26,823 nt of DNA from JAJZQD01 sp021847735 (GTDB lineage Bacteria > Bacillota > Thermincolia > Thermincolales > UBA2595). The translations under genes were made by a program, and so were the position numbers. Below, piece after piece: positions 1-8,506 of this stretch. The DNA lies in NCBI GenBank assembly GCA_027324025.1, contig DAHVYW010000010.1, positions 1 through 26,823 on the forward strand, read 5' to 3'. Under the pieces are notes generated by a model. It saw only the letters and a program-made list of their open reading frames with translations, made no database searches and was not told the origin of the DNA. The stretch's first letter is position 1. Each line of letters opens with the position of its first letter.

Positions 1-1566
1 CGCTACCAATTCAGTCAGCAGGTTAGTGTTTACGCCAACAAATTTTCCCCAGGGAGCTGACCAAGACAATACCGGACCGGCAGTTTTCCAAGCAGTAATT
101 GCTAAGCTACTCCGCCCGGTTTTTTCTTTAGCCACCTCATGCAGAAATTTGTGGGCTACTTTCAACACTGATTTAATCGGGGCATGATGGTGGGCAAATA
201 TTATACTGGCAGAAATGGTAGTTTTCTCCCTGGGTATGCCTGAATTATTAAAGGCTTCTTCATAATCATGGCGCAGTCTGATCGCTGTCTTGATGGCGTC
301 CTGTAAGGGAAGCACGGCCAGGACGTCGTCACCTCCAGCATAAATCAATATACCATTATTATCATCAACGGTATGGTGAACTTTTTGACTGAATCTCGCT
401 AACGCTTTGCTTACTTCTTCACTGTTATGTTCCTGCAGCAGTGCGCCCAGGTTATCACCATCCATTAAAAGCACTGCATAAAACGGTTTAGGTGGTTCGG
501 GAAATTCTCCAAGTATTGACAATAAGTGCTTTCTTTGTTCTCCGGTACACTCAGGCCAAAGACGGTCATTTAACAATGTAGACTTATGAAAAAAATTGCC
601 ATTTAATTTTATAAACCTTGAGCCAAACTGGTTTTTTTGCATCTTCTCTAAGCAATTTATCTTGGTTTTGTATTCAGATTGAGCATTCTTGGATAATTGG
701 CTATTTTCTATTGCTGTTACATATTTTTCGACGACTTGACCTTTTTGATCTATCATTTTCTCCATCCAGTGTATTGCTGATAAATACACAGTGGACTGAT
801 AATGAACCGGTACTTCCCATCCTATGGACCGCCTGGATACCCACGGAAAAAACCGTTTAACTAACGATATCGCACATAACCTTTCATCTTTGCGTAAATC
901 ATTTTCACCTGTTTCTCCTCTAATCGCAGACCAAAACTTACTCTGGCCTTCCCGTTCTTCTTTACTTCTGGATGAAAAATATCCTGATATCTCTTGTAAA
1001 TTACCCATAACCGTACATTTGTCGCCATATTCAATTTCAGGTACAAAACTTCGCCAATTCTTACGGCAGTCGAGCAAATGATCGCTTTTCTCATCTTCAC
1101 TCAATATCCATGAAATATCCCAAAAACTGTTAATCTGGCGGTCCCAAATCGGCTTAGTGTTACTGCCCCGGTCCGCCAGCCGCGCTACATAATTGTCCCA
1201 TACAGCATCCGCGATTCCTCTCCACGCCTGATTGACAGCTTTTTGACAACTAGCCGGGTCAAAATGCTCAGAAACCTCGGCCTTAAACCTGTTGGGCAAG
1301 GTTCCTATGAAAGGCCCTTTATTAATTTCCAAGCCCTTTTTGTGATTAGAAATAGCAATTAATAATCTGTCCGTTAATTTCCCATCCTTATCCTGAATCG
1401 AAGGAAAAACAATTCTTCCACCATCTTTTATAACAGCATGCATTGCTTGTCCGGCCAAATAAGAGAGTAGAAAAGACCCTGCCCAAATATCCCGTGTACG
1501 TCTGGCCTGGGCTACAAAACTCTGCACCGGACCTAATGTAAAGTGAAGGTATGTCTTTGAACTCAT
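1..1566 (-). CDS. cmr2: Cas10/Cmr2, type III-B effector large subunit (3' end outside window)
   Basis: Partial gene: 522 codons, open at the left edge. Cas10 of the Cmr complex binds target RNA and its Palm domain makes cyclic oligoadenylates. The N-terminus goes straight into the family motif LGPVQSFVAQARRTRDIW, followed by GSFLLSYLAG. The first Palm motif is LLMDGDNLGALL (near residue 369), and the catalytic GGDD (residues 411-414, positions 325-336) is intact. No HD nuclease domain precedes the LGPVQ motif, so DNA cleavage by Cas10 is unlikely. The zinc-binding region reads KCTVMG where many relatives have KCxxCG. The start ATG overlaps the cmr1 stop in an ATGA. It is not in the standard minimum-length calls because it has no stop in the window; the frame was read by hand and is open throughout. 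Confidence 0.93.
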   Translation of the reverse strand, partial: MSSKTYLHFTLGPVQSFVAQARRTRDIWAGSFLLSYLAGQAMHAVIKDGGRIVFPSIQDKDGKLTDRLLIAISNHKKGLEINKGPFIGTLPNRFKAEVSEHFDPASCQKAVNQAWRGIADAVWDNYVARLADRGSNTKPIWDRQINSFWDISWILSEDEKSDHLLDCRKNWRSFVPEIEYGDKCTVMGNLQEISGYFSSRSKEEREGQSKFWSAIRGETGENDLRKDERLCAISLVKRFFPWVSRRSIGWEVPVHYQSTVYLSAIHWMEKMIDQKGQVVEKYVTAIENSQLSKNAQSEYKTKINCLEKMQKNQFGSRFIKLNGNFFHKSTLLNDRLWPECTGEQRKHLLSILGEFPEPPKPFYAVLLMDGDNLGALLQEHNSEEVSKALARFSQKVHHTVDDNNGILIYAGGDDVLAVLPLQDAIKTAIRLRHDYEEAFNNSGIPREKTTISASIIFAHHHAPIKSVLKVAHKFLHEVAKEKTGRSSLAITAWKTAGPVLSWSAPWGKFVGVNTNLLTELVA

Positions 1567-2735
1567 TTTGGCAGCACCTCCATTATCCCGGGAAACCGTT
1601 TTGTAAAATCAGTTAGTACCGAGTAATCAACTTCAACTTTTACTGGGGGTTTGTTACCCATCTTTATCTCATCTTTCTCAGGTAAAAAAACGGCAGGCAA
1701 TATGGTAAATATACATACATACTGACCGCATAGTTCATGAATATGAATAAACAACGGACTGGCACGGCGCTCATTATTAACAGAATTTACATTGATTTTA
1801 GAACGATCTGAAAAGAAATAGTTATGTGGCAGGCCAAAAACAACCCGACGCGGGTGACCTTGAGGTATGTTTCCCTTCCCAACACTTAACATTAAGTCAT
1901 GGTCATTTTTAAATTTTTGTTCGGCTTCTTCTCTCCAAGGCAATTCATGTTTGCCATTTTCTCTTTTCTTACCATAACTTCGATACCTCAGCATTTCTTT
2001 TCCAACCTCGTCAAGAAGAGTTAGGGGGTTGCTAATACCTGAGGAAGGGCTATAGACAGAAACTGAGCTTTTTTGGCTAAATGCCGAAAAGGAAGGAATT
2101 TCCGTAAACAAGGGGCTAATCTCTTTAAAAAAATTGGCAATCTTGGCCTTTAGTTCATCAACACTCCGGGGAGCCTCCCACAATATTTCGTCTTTGAACT
2201 GAAGTCTTTCCAGGACAATTGAACCAAAGCCTTTTCTGGAACGCGATCCCAGACCACCGAATAAGCCGACAGCTATCAGTGCTTTCGTCAGGCATATTTT
2301 TATTGCACATTCGCGTTCTTCATCAAACGGCCTTTTTAACAATAGGTTAGCCTCAAAACCGGCACCCGGGCTGATATAACCCCTCTTGTTAATATTGCAT
2401 TTGTTTGGTTTGTCCCACTCAATAACCCCATAACCTAAATACGCACTGCCTTGCCCTGCCCATGGCGATTTATGTTTAACTTCGTTGATTTCCTGCAATG
2501 GCTGAATGTCCAGTAAAAACCGAGATTGCCCGGATTTGTTGTCCGTACTGCCAAACAACTGACGTTCTGTTTCTGAAACTTTATCCATTGATCCTAAAAT
2601 CGATAAAGCTACGGCCCTAAACCAAAAACGCAGAACTCCTTTAAACGATGGGGGCCTTAACTCAGCGTGAATGTTGTCTGCTCCACCCAAAAACATAGGA
2701 GTAACAATTTTATAGATAGCTTTAATTGTATTCAT
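1563..2735 (-). CDS. cmr1: Cmr1, type III-B RAMP-family subunit
   Basis: 390 aa. Cmr1 caps the Cmr effector filament near the target 3' end. The N-terminal pattern YKIVTPMFLGGADN, then RPPSFKGVLRFWFRA, is the signature of Cmr1 (TIGR01894-like). A Gly-rich RAMP loop GLFGGLGSRSRKGFGSI lies near residue 175. The start is preceded by GGAGGAGG. It lies 39 nt after the CARF-HEPN gene and overlaps cas10 by 4 nt, so the three genes are one translational unit. Other Cmr subunits (Cmr3-6) would be expected left of the window. Confidence 0.93.
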   Translation of the reverse strand: MNTIKAIYKIVTPMFLGGADNIHAELRPPSFKGVLRFWFRAVALSILGSMDKVSETERQLFGSTDNKSGQSRFLLDIQPLQEINEVKHKSPWAGQGSAYLGYGVIEWDKPNKCNINKRGYISPGAGFEANLLLKRPFDEERECAIKICLTKALIAVGLFGGLGSRSRKGFGSIVLERLQFKDEILWEAPRSVDELKAKIANFFKEISPLFTEIPSFSAFSQKSSVSVYSPSSGISNPLTLLDEVGKEMLRYRSYGKKRENGKHELPWREEAEQKFKNDHDLMLSVGKGNIPQGHPRRVVFGLPHNYFFSDRSKINVNSVNNERRASPLFIHIHELCGQYVCIFTILPAVFLPEKDEIKMGNKPPVKVEVDYSVLTDFTKRFPGIMEVLPK

Positions 2736-2774
2736 AAAACCTCCTCCATCCTAATAGAATACGGTATTAACCTG

Positions 2775-4076
2775 CTATATCTTTTGCGGCAGTTGCCGTG
2801 CCTGTTCCAAATCTTCTTTAAGTCCGAGGGCGGTATCACACTCTTCAACAAAGGCCCAAATAACAGATTTAACATCCTGATAATCCTTTTCTGTAAGTGG
2901 TATCATCCCATGAGCTAAAAAACTAAAATTTCTCTTACTTAAAACAGCTATAATTCTTCCCCGCCATTTGTTCCAAACCTCGCCTACAGGATTTTTCAAA
3001 TCGGCCAGCAGGTTATAATCATCAGTTAATGCAATTTGAACCTTGTTAGTAGCGCCACGCTTGGCTGCGTAGTAGTCCCTGCAATTTTCCGGCAGCAAAG
3101 AAATATCCAAATCATCACTGGTCAACCTGGGATTACCTATCCGCAGACAAAATTGGGCATACATTTCCACCGCCCGGTAAATCCGGTTAACAGCATCGTC
3201 ATAGTTGCCCTGCGCAGCCCTTCGTTCAGCATTCAGCAGCACATCATAAACCAACATAAATCCAGGAGGCTTTTTGTTTTCTTCCGGTTTCCAACTATCA
3301 TGCCAGTCCAGGGTAACATTAATTTTCTTGAGAGTTTCATTATAAGGAACTATGTATTCATCTTTTTTATACAAATCTATAAGTGGCAGAGCATTTCTGT
3401 AATCAAACCTGTCCCATGCAGCAAATGCACGGCATATATAGAGCAGTCGCTTAAAAGAAACTTCGTTTTCAACATAACCATAGTTGCTTACTTCTTCCAA
3501 AACTTTTGTTGCCCCTACATAATCCCATTCTCTTAGCAAACTTTGACACAACGCATTTTGCCTTTTTACATACACTAAATTTACCGGTATTTTAGAAACT
3601 CTTTCCATTCCGTTACGTACCCTGACAAGGTCTAAACGCGGTCCCGTAACTAAGCTCAGTTTACATTCGGTATGCTCCACAGAAGCCATCACCAGACCTG
3701 CTGACATCGACTTAGTACCGCAAGTATAATCTGCTATAACCTGATGACCTTCAGCCAGATATTTGGCAATTAATTTTTCGGCTTTATTATAAGAATCATA
3801 TGGGTCGTCCGCTTCCACAATTTCTATCCTGTAAGCGTTTTCTTTCAGTCCGGTCTGACGAATAATACTGGGACGGTCTTCTTTTTCTTTATAACCACAA
3901 CTAGAGTTCGCCCGTTCTTTACATACCAGCCCGTCACCGTTTACCGTTTCACAGCTGCCTCTTTCGTGGCCTTCAGTATCAGTACAGATAAATACAACAA
4001 AATCGGGACTGCACTGCTTAATGGAATAAACAATAGGTTTATCAGACCCACCGACGGTCTGTATCAATACTTTCAA
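2775..4076 (-). CDS. CARF-HEPN effector of the Cas02710 (TIGR02710) type
   Basis: 433 aa, TTG start with a good GGAGGTGATGAG ribosome site. The N-terminal half is a CARF-type Rossmann domain: a beta strand MKVLIQTVGG, then the diagnostic DYTCGTKSMSAG at residues 116-127, which in this family contacts cyclic oligoadenylate. The C-terminal half is helical and has an Rx6H HEPN ribonuclease motif, RNFSFLAHG, with R382 and H389. The inferred role is a collateral RNase switched on by the cyclic oligoadenylate made by Cas10, which is encoded two genes downstream with an intact GGDD. Several Cys residues at 31-60 may form a metal site. The start codon lies just after the stop of the truncated cas4, so this gene marks the first base of the III-B module. 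Confidence 0.88.
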   Translation of the reverse strand: MKVLIQTVGGSDKPIVYSIKQCSPDFVVFICTDTEGHERGSCETVNGDGLVCKERANSSCGYKEKEDRPSIIRQTGLKENAYRIEIVEADDPYDSYNKAEKLIAKYLAEGHQVIADYTCGTKSMSAGLVMASVEHTECKLSLVTGPRLDLVRVRNGMERVSKIPVNLVYVKRQNALCQSLLREWDYVGATKVLEEVSNYGYVENEVSFKRLLYICRAFAAWDRFDYRNALPLIDLYKKDEYIVPYNETLKKINVTLDWHDSWKPEENKKPPGFMLVYDVLLNAERRAAQGNYDDAVNRIYRAVEMYAQFCLRIGNPRLTSDDLDISLLPENCRDYYAAKRGATNKVQIALTDDYNLLADLKNPVGEVWNKWRGRIIAVLSKRNFSFLAHGMIPLTEKDYQDVKSVIWAFVEECDTALGLKEDLEQARQLPQKI

Positions 4077-4083
4077 ATTCTCA

Positions 4084-4221
4084 TCACCTCCATAAAAATA
4101 TGTTAGTCTGATGAGACATCAGCCAAACCTCGCGTTGGCAGATGTAGTAGTACCAGATGAGGGTGCCGGTGACGTGGAGGTCTTCATGGATGTTTTTGTC
4201 CACTCCCGAATTATCTCTCAT
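4084..4221 (-). pseudogene. cas4: Truncated cas4 (N-terminal 45 residues only)
   Basis: A 45-codon frame begins in an ATGA overlap with the cas3 stop, the usual I-B cas3-cas4 coupling. It contains HVTGTLIWYYYICQREVWLM, the classic Cas4 N-terminal block with the first iron-sulphur Cys (C28). After SHQTN the reading is lost and it ends at TGA 4084-4086, inside the ribosome site of the next gene. Everything that makes Cas4 a RecB-like nuclease (the QhxxY motif and the three C-terminal Cys) is missing. No cas1 or cas2 follows. The III-B module is joined here, so this is the scar of the recombination that replaced the adaptation genes. Confidence 0.85.
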
Positions 4222-6515
4222 AATATGTGCCCCGAGTCACTCGAATCTGGAGGGTATAGTCCGCACCTCTTATAATACAGAGCTTTTCCATCATCTATTC
4301 TTTTCTTTAATGCATTCTTGGATATTAAATATGCCTTACCGTCAAATACTTCTCTGAAGGGCGGTTCATCTTCTTCTGTCTCGATACTTGCATTAAATTC
4401 AAGACATTGTTTAATTAGGCTAAAAGGTATATCTATCGCATATCGGCGTAATTTTTTAACCAAAAGTTTTTGCTCATCCATCAAGGCAAAACTCATTTTT
4501 TCATTTTTAATTTCCTCTACCCGCCTTATCATCTCTAGGACTTCGGTTCTTTCTTCTACAAAAACCGTAACATTTTGATAGCCTTCATCATCTTCATATA
4601 ACCCCTTGATTCCTGTCCATTTGCCTTCCTTCAGAGCCTCATAAATTCGTTCTTCCTGCAATCCATCTTGGATAGCATAATAGTATTTGTTAATTATTAA
4701 AGGTACTTCAGTTTCTGTGAATTGTTCAAACTCAGATATGGCCTCTTTTGTTCTTTCCACCGATACAGGGTCATAAACGTTTTTCCATAACGGCCCTTTA
4801 TCATTAACTAATTCAACAACCAGCACCTTTCCTGGTTCTTCTTTTCCCCCATGCCTGTTGCACCTGCCGGCAACCTGAATAATGCTGTCCAGTGGTCCCA
4901 TATCTCTGACCACCCAATCAAAATCCAAATCCACACCTGCTTCCACCACCTGAGTTGAAACTAAATGCCGGTGAAGTTCTTTTTTCTCCAAAAATTTCAG
5001 GTAACGCAAGACAACCCTGCGCATGTAAGGCGTCATCCACCCACTAAGGAAGAGCGTGGGAGTTTTATTATCAATCCCCCGGAATTGTTGGTACACGGTA
5101 AGTGCTTCTCTCTTCCTGTTAACTACCATTAATCCTGATTCTTTGAACACAGGAAGTTTTTGCGAAACCAACTTCACTATTTCTGACACACTGACTTTGT
5201 TCTGCCATATTAAATACAAATGCCTGTTTTTCGGGAAGGAAACCTCTTTTGGTCCAACCCCGCTAGTACATGGAATAAGAGGTTGGGTTGCAGTCATCAA
5301 AAGAAAAATTGCTCCTGTTTTCTGACTTATTAGGTTGAGCACCTTACCAAAACTATTCCATTTTCTGGGTGGAATAGATTGTGGTTCGTCGATAATGACT
5401 ACCGAATTTCCGAGTCTTGAGAAATTCATGGTACTGTTGGCCTTAGGGTTAAAAAGCGCCTCCCAAAGGCCAACTAAAGTAGTAACCACCAACGGTTCCC
5501 TCCAGAACCTGAAAAGAGCGGACATCTTTTCCCATGCACTTTGGTCTTCAGAATCTGAGCGGTTGACTTGATCACCATAAGCAAGGCTGTGATCTTCCTG
5601 AACATATTCACTGCCGAACATCTTTTCAGCAGCATCTGAAGTTTGTTCTACAATGCTTATGAAAGGCAGGCAGTAAATAATTGATTGACAGCTAAATCTG
5701 ACGTACCAATCATAAGCAGCAGAGAGCCCTATCCATGTCTTCCCTGCACCTGTGGGAAGAGTAAGGGAATAAACCCCTGGACCTTCCACTTGATGCGCCA
5801 AATCAAGACATGTCCGAGAAAGTTCCTCTCTCCACCGGTCAATTTTCTCCTCCCTTGATGGAAATACTGGTTTTAAAGGCATCGGTAGAGACTTAAAGCT
5901 TATTTCCTCTACTCCTAGAGCTTCCATACGGTCAGCCGAAACCAGCAGCGAATAAAAAATCTTCGCTTGATACCAATCATTAATATTCAGCAGATTCCCC
6001 AGGTCAAGGAACATGTCATCTAGAGACAATAAATCCTGTTCGGACATGTTCCTTTCCCATTCAGGAACAAGTGACAAAGCTTTGTTTACTTTGTCTACGG
6101 CATCTTTGAATCCTTCTCCCATCCAATTACTATAAAGATCAATCGTATCCCTCATCCGAGTATGATGCCTGCGTACTGCCTCTGCGGCCCAAAAACCGCT
6201 TCTGTCCTGGCTCCAGCTAGGTCCAATTGTGTTAATTAGGGAGAGGGTAAACCATGACGATGTTTCCGAATGGTTTACCCCTACCCCTTTACCGTTTAGG
6301 TATTTTTGAAAAGCGGGATGAACCTTCCCGATATCATGGGTTAGGCCCATAGCCATTAAAGCATTAGAGTCAACAGGTATTCTGTGTTTTTCTGATAAGC
6401 ATTGTAAAAAATCAGTTGTCCGTGTTAAGTGATCCACTAAAAGTTTCCCTGGATGGCTGCAGTTATTGCCAAGCAGGGAACCAAGCCACGTTTTCATCTC
6501 CGACAGTTGAGACAT
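4218..6515 (-). CDS. cas3: Cas3 HD nuclease-helicase, type I-B
   Basis: 765 aa. Degrades target DNA after recruitment by Cascade. The N-terminal HD nuclease domain shows H29, H60-D61 in LTHDIGK, H82 in NHSETSSW, H117-H118, and a later SADRMEALG. The helicase domain has Walker A TGAGKT (255-260), motif II DEPQ (376-379; DExH in many helicases but DE[IP]Q is common in Cas3), motif III MTATQP and motif VI QVAGRCNRHG. All key residues appear intact. The start ATG follows GGGAGGGG and lies 53 nt inside the end of cas5. Confidence 0.96.
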   Translation of the reverse strand: MSQLSEMKTWLGSLLGNNCSHPGKLLVDHLTRTTDFLQCLSEKHRIPVDSNALMAMGLTHDIGKVHPAFQKYLNGKGVGVNHSETSSWFTLSLINTIGPSWSQDRSGFWAAEAVRRHHTRMRDTIDLYSNWMGEGFKDAVDKVNKALSLVPEWERNMSEQDLLSLDDMFLDLGNLLNINDWYQAKIFYSLLVSADRMEALGVEEISFKSLPMPLKPVFPSREEKIDRWREELSRTCLDLAHQVEGPGVYSLTLPTGAGKTWIGLSAAYDWYVRFSCQSIIYCLPFISIVEQTSDAAEKMFGSEYVQEDHSLAYGDQVNRSDSEDQSAWEKMSALFRFWREPLVVTTLVGLWEALFNPKANSTMNFSRLGNSVVIIDEPQSIPPRKWNSFGKVLNLISQKTGAIFLLMTATQPLIPCTSGVGPKEVSFPKNRHLYLIWQNKVSVSEIVKLVSQKLPVFKESGLMVVNRKREALTVYQQFRGIDNKTPTLFLSGWMTPYMRRVVLRYLKFLEKKELHRHLVSTQVVEAGVDLDFDWVVRDMGPLDSIIQVAGRCNRHGGKEEPGKVLVVELVNDKGPLWKNVYDPVSVERTKEAISEFEQFTETEVPLIINKYYYAIQDGLQEERIYEALKEGKWTGIKGLYEDDEGYQNVTVFVEERTEVLEMIRRVEEIKNEKMSFALMDEQKLLVKKLRRYAIDIPFSLIKQCLEFNASIETEEDEPPFREVFDGKAYLISKNALKKRIDDGKALYYKRCGLYPPDSSDSGHIL

Positions 6516-7182
6516 CTAACCCCTCCCAACCGGAAAGCGTAATATTCTGACTAGGGTCAGAAGAATAAAACACGTTAATACTTTCCTGAAATGCCCGTTC
6601 TGCGCTCAAAGCATAGGGAAGCCTCTCCCTAAAAACCCCGCCGGTATTTTTGATATCAAAGTCAATTCTGGTTCCTTCAAGCTGAGGAATAACAGTACTT
6701 AAAGCCATTTTTCCTGATTGCACCAAAACTTCCGGAAAACTTCCGCAGTATTGTATATCAGCCAATGCATATGCAGTTCCCAGATATGGTGTATAAATAA
6801 ATCTGCCGTTTTCAAGTAGTTCTTGCAGTTTTCCTTCAACACCGCCGCTTACATATATCCTGTATCCGGGATTTTTTACAAACTGGTGTTTAACGCGGAT
6901 ATGTATGTTTTTTTGCGGTTCTTTCATATTCCAAAAGTTAATGGTACCTGTCGACCACGCCAAAGGCCTGGTTATCGCAACAGCTACTTTGGTTCCTTTA
7001 ATATTTTCCCAATAAAGCGCTTTTGAGGCTTCATCATTGCTGCCGTTATCAAACCCAAGAATTGCTGAAATCAGCCCGGCAACAGATGTCGGCGGCGGTA
7101 CTGGAAAAGATACGGAAGATGTGGTAGTGTATGGTCTGCGGAACATTCCAATCGGACCGGATATGTCAAATACAACGGCCAT
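6463..7182 (-). CDS. cas5: Cas5, type I-B Cascade subunit
   Basis: 239 aa. Cas5 caps the 5' handle of the crRNA in Cascade. The N-terminus FDISGPIGMFRRPYTTTSSVSFPVPPPTSVAG is typical of the Cas5h/Cas5b family (TIGR02592-like), as is the length. Five nucleotides separate it from cas7, whose last codons supply its AGGTGAGGTGA ribosome site. Its tail overlaps the start of cas3. Confidence 0.95.
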   Translation of the reverse strand: MAVVFDISGPIGMFRRPYTTTSSVSFPVPPPTSVAGLISAILGFDNGSNDEASKALYWENIKGTKVAVAITRPLAWSTGTINFWNMKEPQKNIHIRVKHQFVKNPGYRIYVSGGVEGKLQELLENGRFIYTPYLGTAYALADIQYCGSFPEVLVQSGKMALSTVIPQLEGTRIDFDIKNTGGVFRERLPYALSAERAFQESINVFYSSDPSQNITLSGWEGLDVSTVGDENVAWFPAWQ

Positions 7183-7187
7183 TCAAT

Positions 7188-8096
7188 TCACCTCACCTCA
7201 TGGACCAGTTTTTTCCCTAGTACCTCAACCAACTCGTCTAAGCCTTTAATCTTCGTCTCTGTATCCGTTATTAGGCTAACTTTTTCTACGCTGTTTTTAA
7301 TATTGCTCATTCGCTCAACCAAGCTGTATATGTCAAGAATAAACTCTTTAGGTGACCTTAGGGAGTACTCCTGGTCCTCGGTAAGTTCGGTCCCGTCTTT
7401 TGACAACAACTTTACTTTTTCATCCAGTGACCCTACTGCTCCGTCAAAACCGGATTGATACATAATCTCTATTAGTACACGGGGGGCATGGCCTACTTTG
7501 CTACGGGTGATAAGGTTAGTAGTTCCTTTCCATAATGCTTTCTTAACCTCATCCACATCCTGCTCGGTAGCACCGGTATCCTTTGATGCATACTGGTTTG
7601 CAATTCCGTAAACAGCAATCAACACAAAAGGAATGATATATTCATTGCGAAACGACCGCTGTTCGGCACCTTCCTTGGTAGCAAAAGCAGCAGTACCCTG
7701 AATCAGCTCCGCTTTAGCCCTATGCAAGGAACGGCCCCATTTGAACTGTACCGGCCCAGTCCAGGAAAAAGACTCCTTGTCATGAGCATAAGTAACCCCA
7801 AACAACCGTGTGTCTATACATTTTCCCAGTGCCTCCCTGCCACTCTTTACGTTTAAGTCCTGCTTCAGCTCGTCAATACGTCCTTTGAGCGTCTTAGCCT
7901 CACCGTCAACAAAAACGTGAAAACCATCCTTAATCCACTGGTCTCTAATTGTACGCTTTATCCGCACATCAGAAACCAATACCCTGCTGGTTTCCGCATC
8001 ATATCTGGGATGGTTGGCATTTAGGGGGTCACCGTTTGGGTTGGCATCCTTGACACTGTAAATAAATAACAATTCCCTCCGCTTATCAAAAGCCAT
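7188..8096 (-). CDS. cas7: Cas7 (Csh2 type), type I-B Cascade backbone
   Basis: 302 aa. Cas7 polymerises along the crRNA spacer and forms the Cascade backbone. FIYSVKDANPNGDPLNANHPRYDAETSR and VLVSDVRIKRTIRDQW near the N-terminus are signatures of the Csh2/TM1801 family. The start is preceded by GGAGGAGA and lies one nucleotide after the cas11b stop. It looks complete. Confidence 0.96.
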   Translation of the reverse strand: MAFDKRRELLFIYSVKDANPNGDPLNANHPRYDAETSRVLVSDVRIKRTIRDQWIKDGFHVFVDGEAKTLKGRIDELKQDLNVKSGREALGKCIDTRLFGVTYAHDKESFSWTGPVQFKWGRSLHRAKAELIQGTAAFATKEGAEQRSFRNEYIIPFVLIAVYGIANQYASKDTGATEQDVDEVKKALWKGTTNLITRSKVGHAPRVLIEIMYQSGFDGAVGSLDEKVKLLSKDGTELTEDQEYSLRSPKEFILDIYSLVERMSNIKNSVEKVSLITDTETKIKGLDELVEVLGKKLVHEVR

Positions 8097-8097
8097 A

Positions 8098-8502
8098 CTA
8101 GTCTCCTCCTTCAGTTAAGATAGATTCTTCTTTGGCAAAAACCCGCCAGAAATATTCATTTGAATTTAAAAAAGACACCGAAAAAGCAAAATTCCCGTTA
8201 ACTCCCATTTCATTTCCGCCCTTAAGTAAGAACTCCCCAGCCTTCCCGGCTAACTGCTGGATAAAAAAAGCATACTTAACTTCATAAGCCCTTACTAAAT
8301 CAGGCAACCTTCCTAAATGTCTAACTAAATCCCGGCGCTGCATTTTGCCAAACATTATTTGTTTAAACATGGGTGAAGAATTCAAGTCTTTGTCCTGGGC
8401 ACGCGCAATCATTCCCAACACAATACCTGCGAGAAATACTCCCTTACCTGTCTCTGTCTTAAGGTAAGTATCCGCAAATTCATCAATCCACTCCAATTTC
8501 AT
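8098..8502 (-). CDS. cas11b: Cas11b, small Cascade subunit encoded as a separate gene
   Basis: 134 aa. The chosen start, MKLEWIDEF, follows CAGGAGGTGAAACG; a longer reading from 8538 has no ribosome site and overlaps cas8b. The protein is helical (FLAGIVLGMIARAQ, SSPMFKQIMFGKMQRRDLVRHLGRLPDL) and resembles the C-terminal region of Csh1/TM1802-type Cas8b proteins, which supplies the small subunit of Cascade. Placed directly after cas8b and before cas7, the natural reading is an independently encoded small subunit. The assignment rests on position and by-eye resemblance. Confidence 0.72.
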   Translation of the reverse strand: MKLEWIDEFADTYLKTETGKGVFLAGIVLGMIARAQDKDLNSSPMFKQIMFGKMQRRDLVRHLGRLPDLVRAYEVKYAFFIQQLAGKAGEFLLKGGNEMGVNGNFAFSVSFLNSNEYFWRVFAKEESILTEGGD

Positions 8503-8506
8503 CGTT

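Noticed and set aside
861..1100. Minus-strand 79-codon frame within cas10
   Set aside because: Lies in another frame of the clearly conserved Cas10 sequence.
4090..4125. CTGATGAG resembling a hammerhead ribozyme core
   Set aside because: No GAAA partner or stems II/III follow; the stretch is simply the truncated cas4 coding sequence on the other strand.
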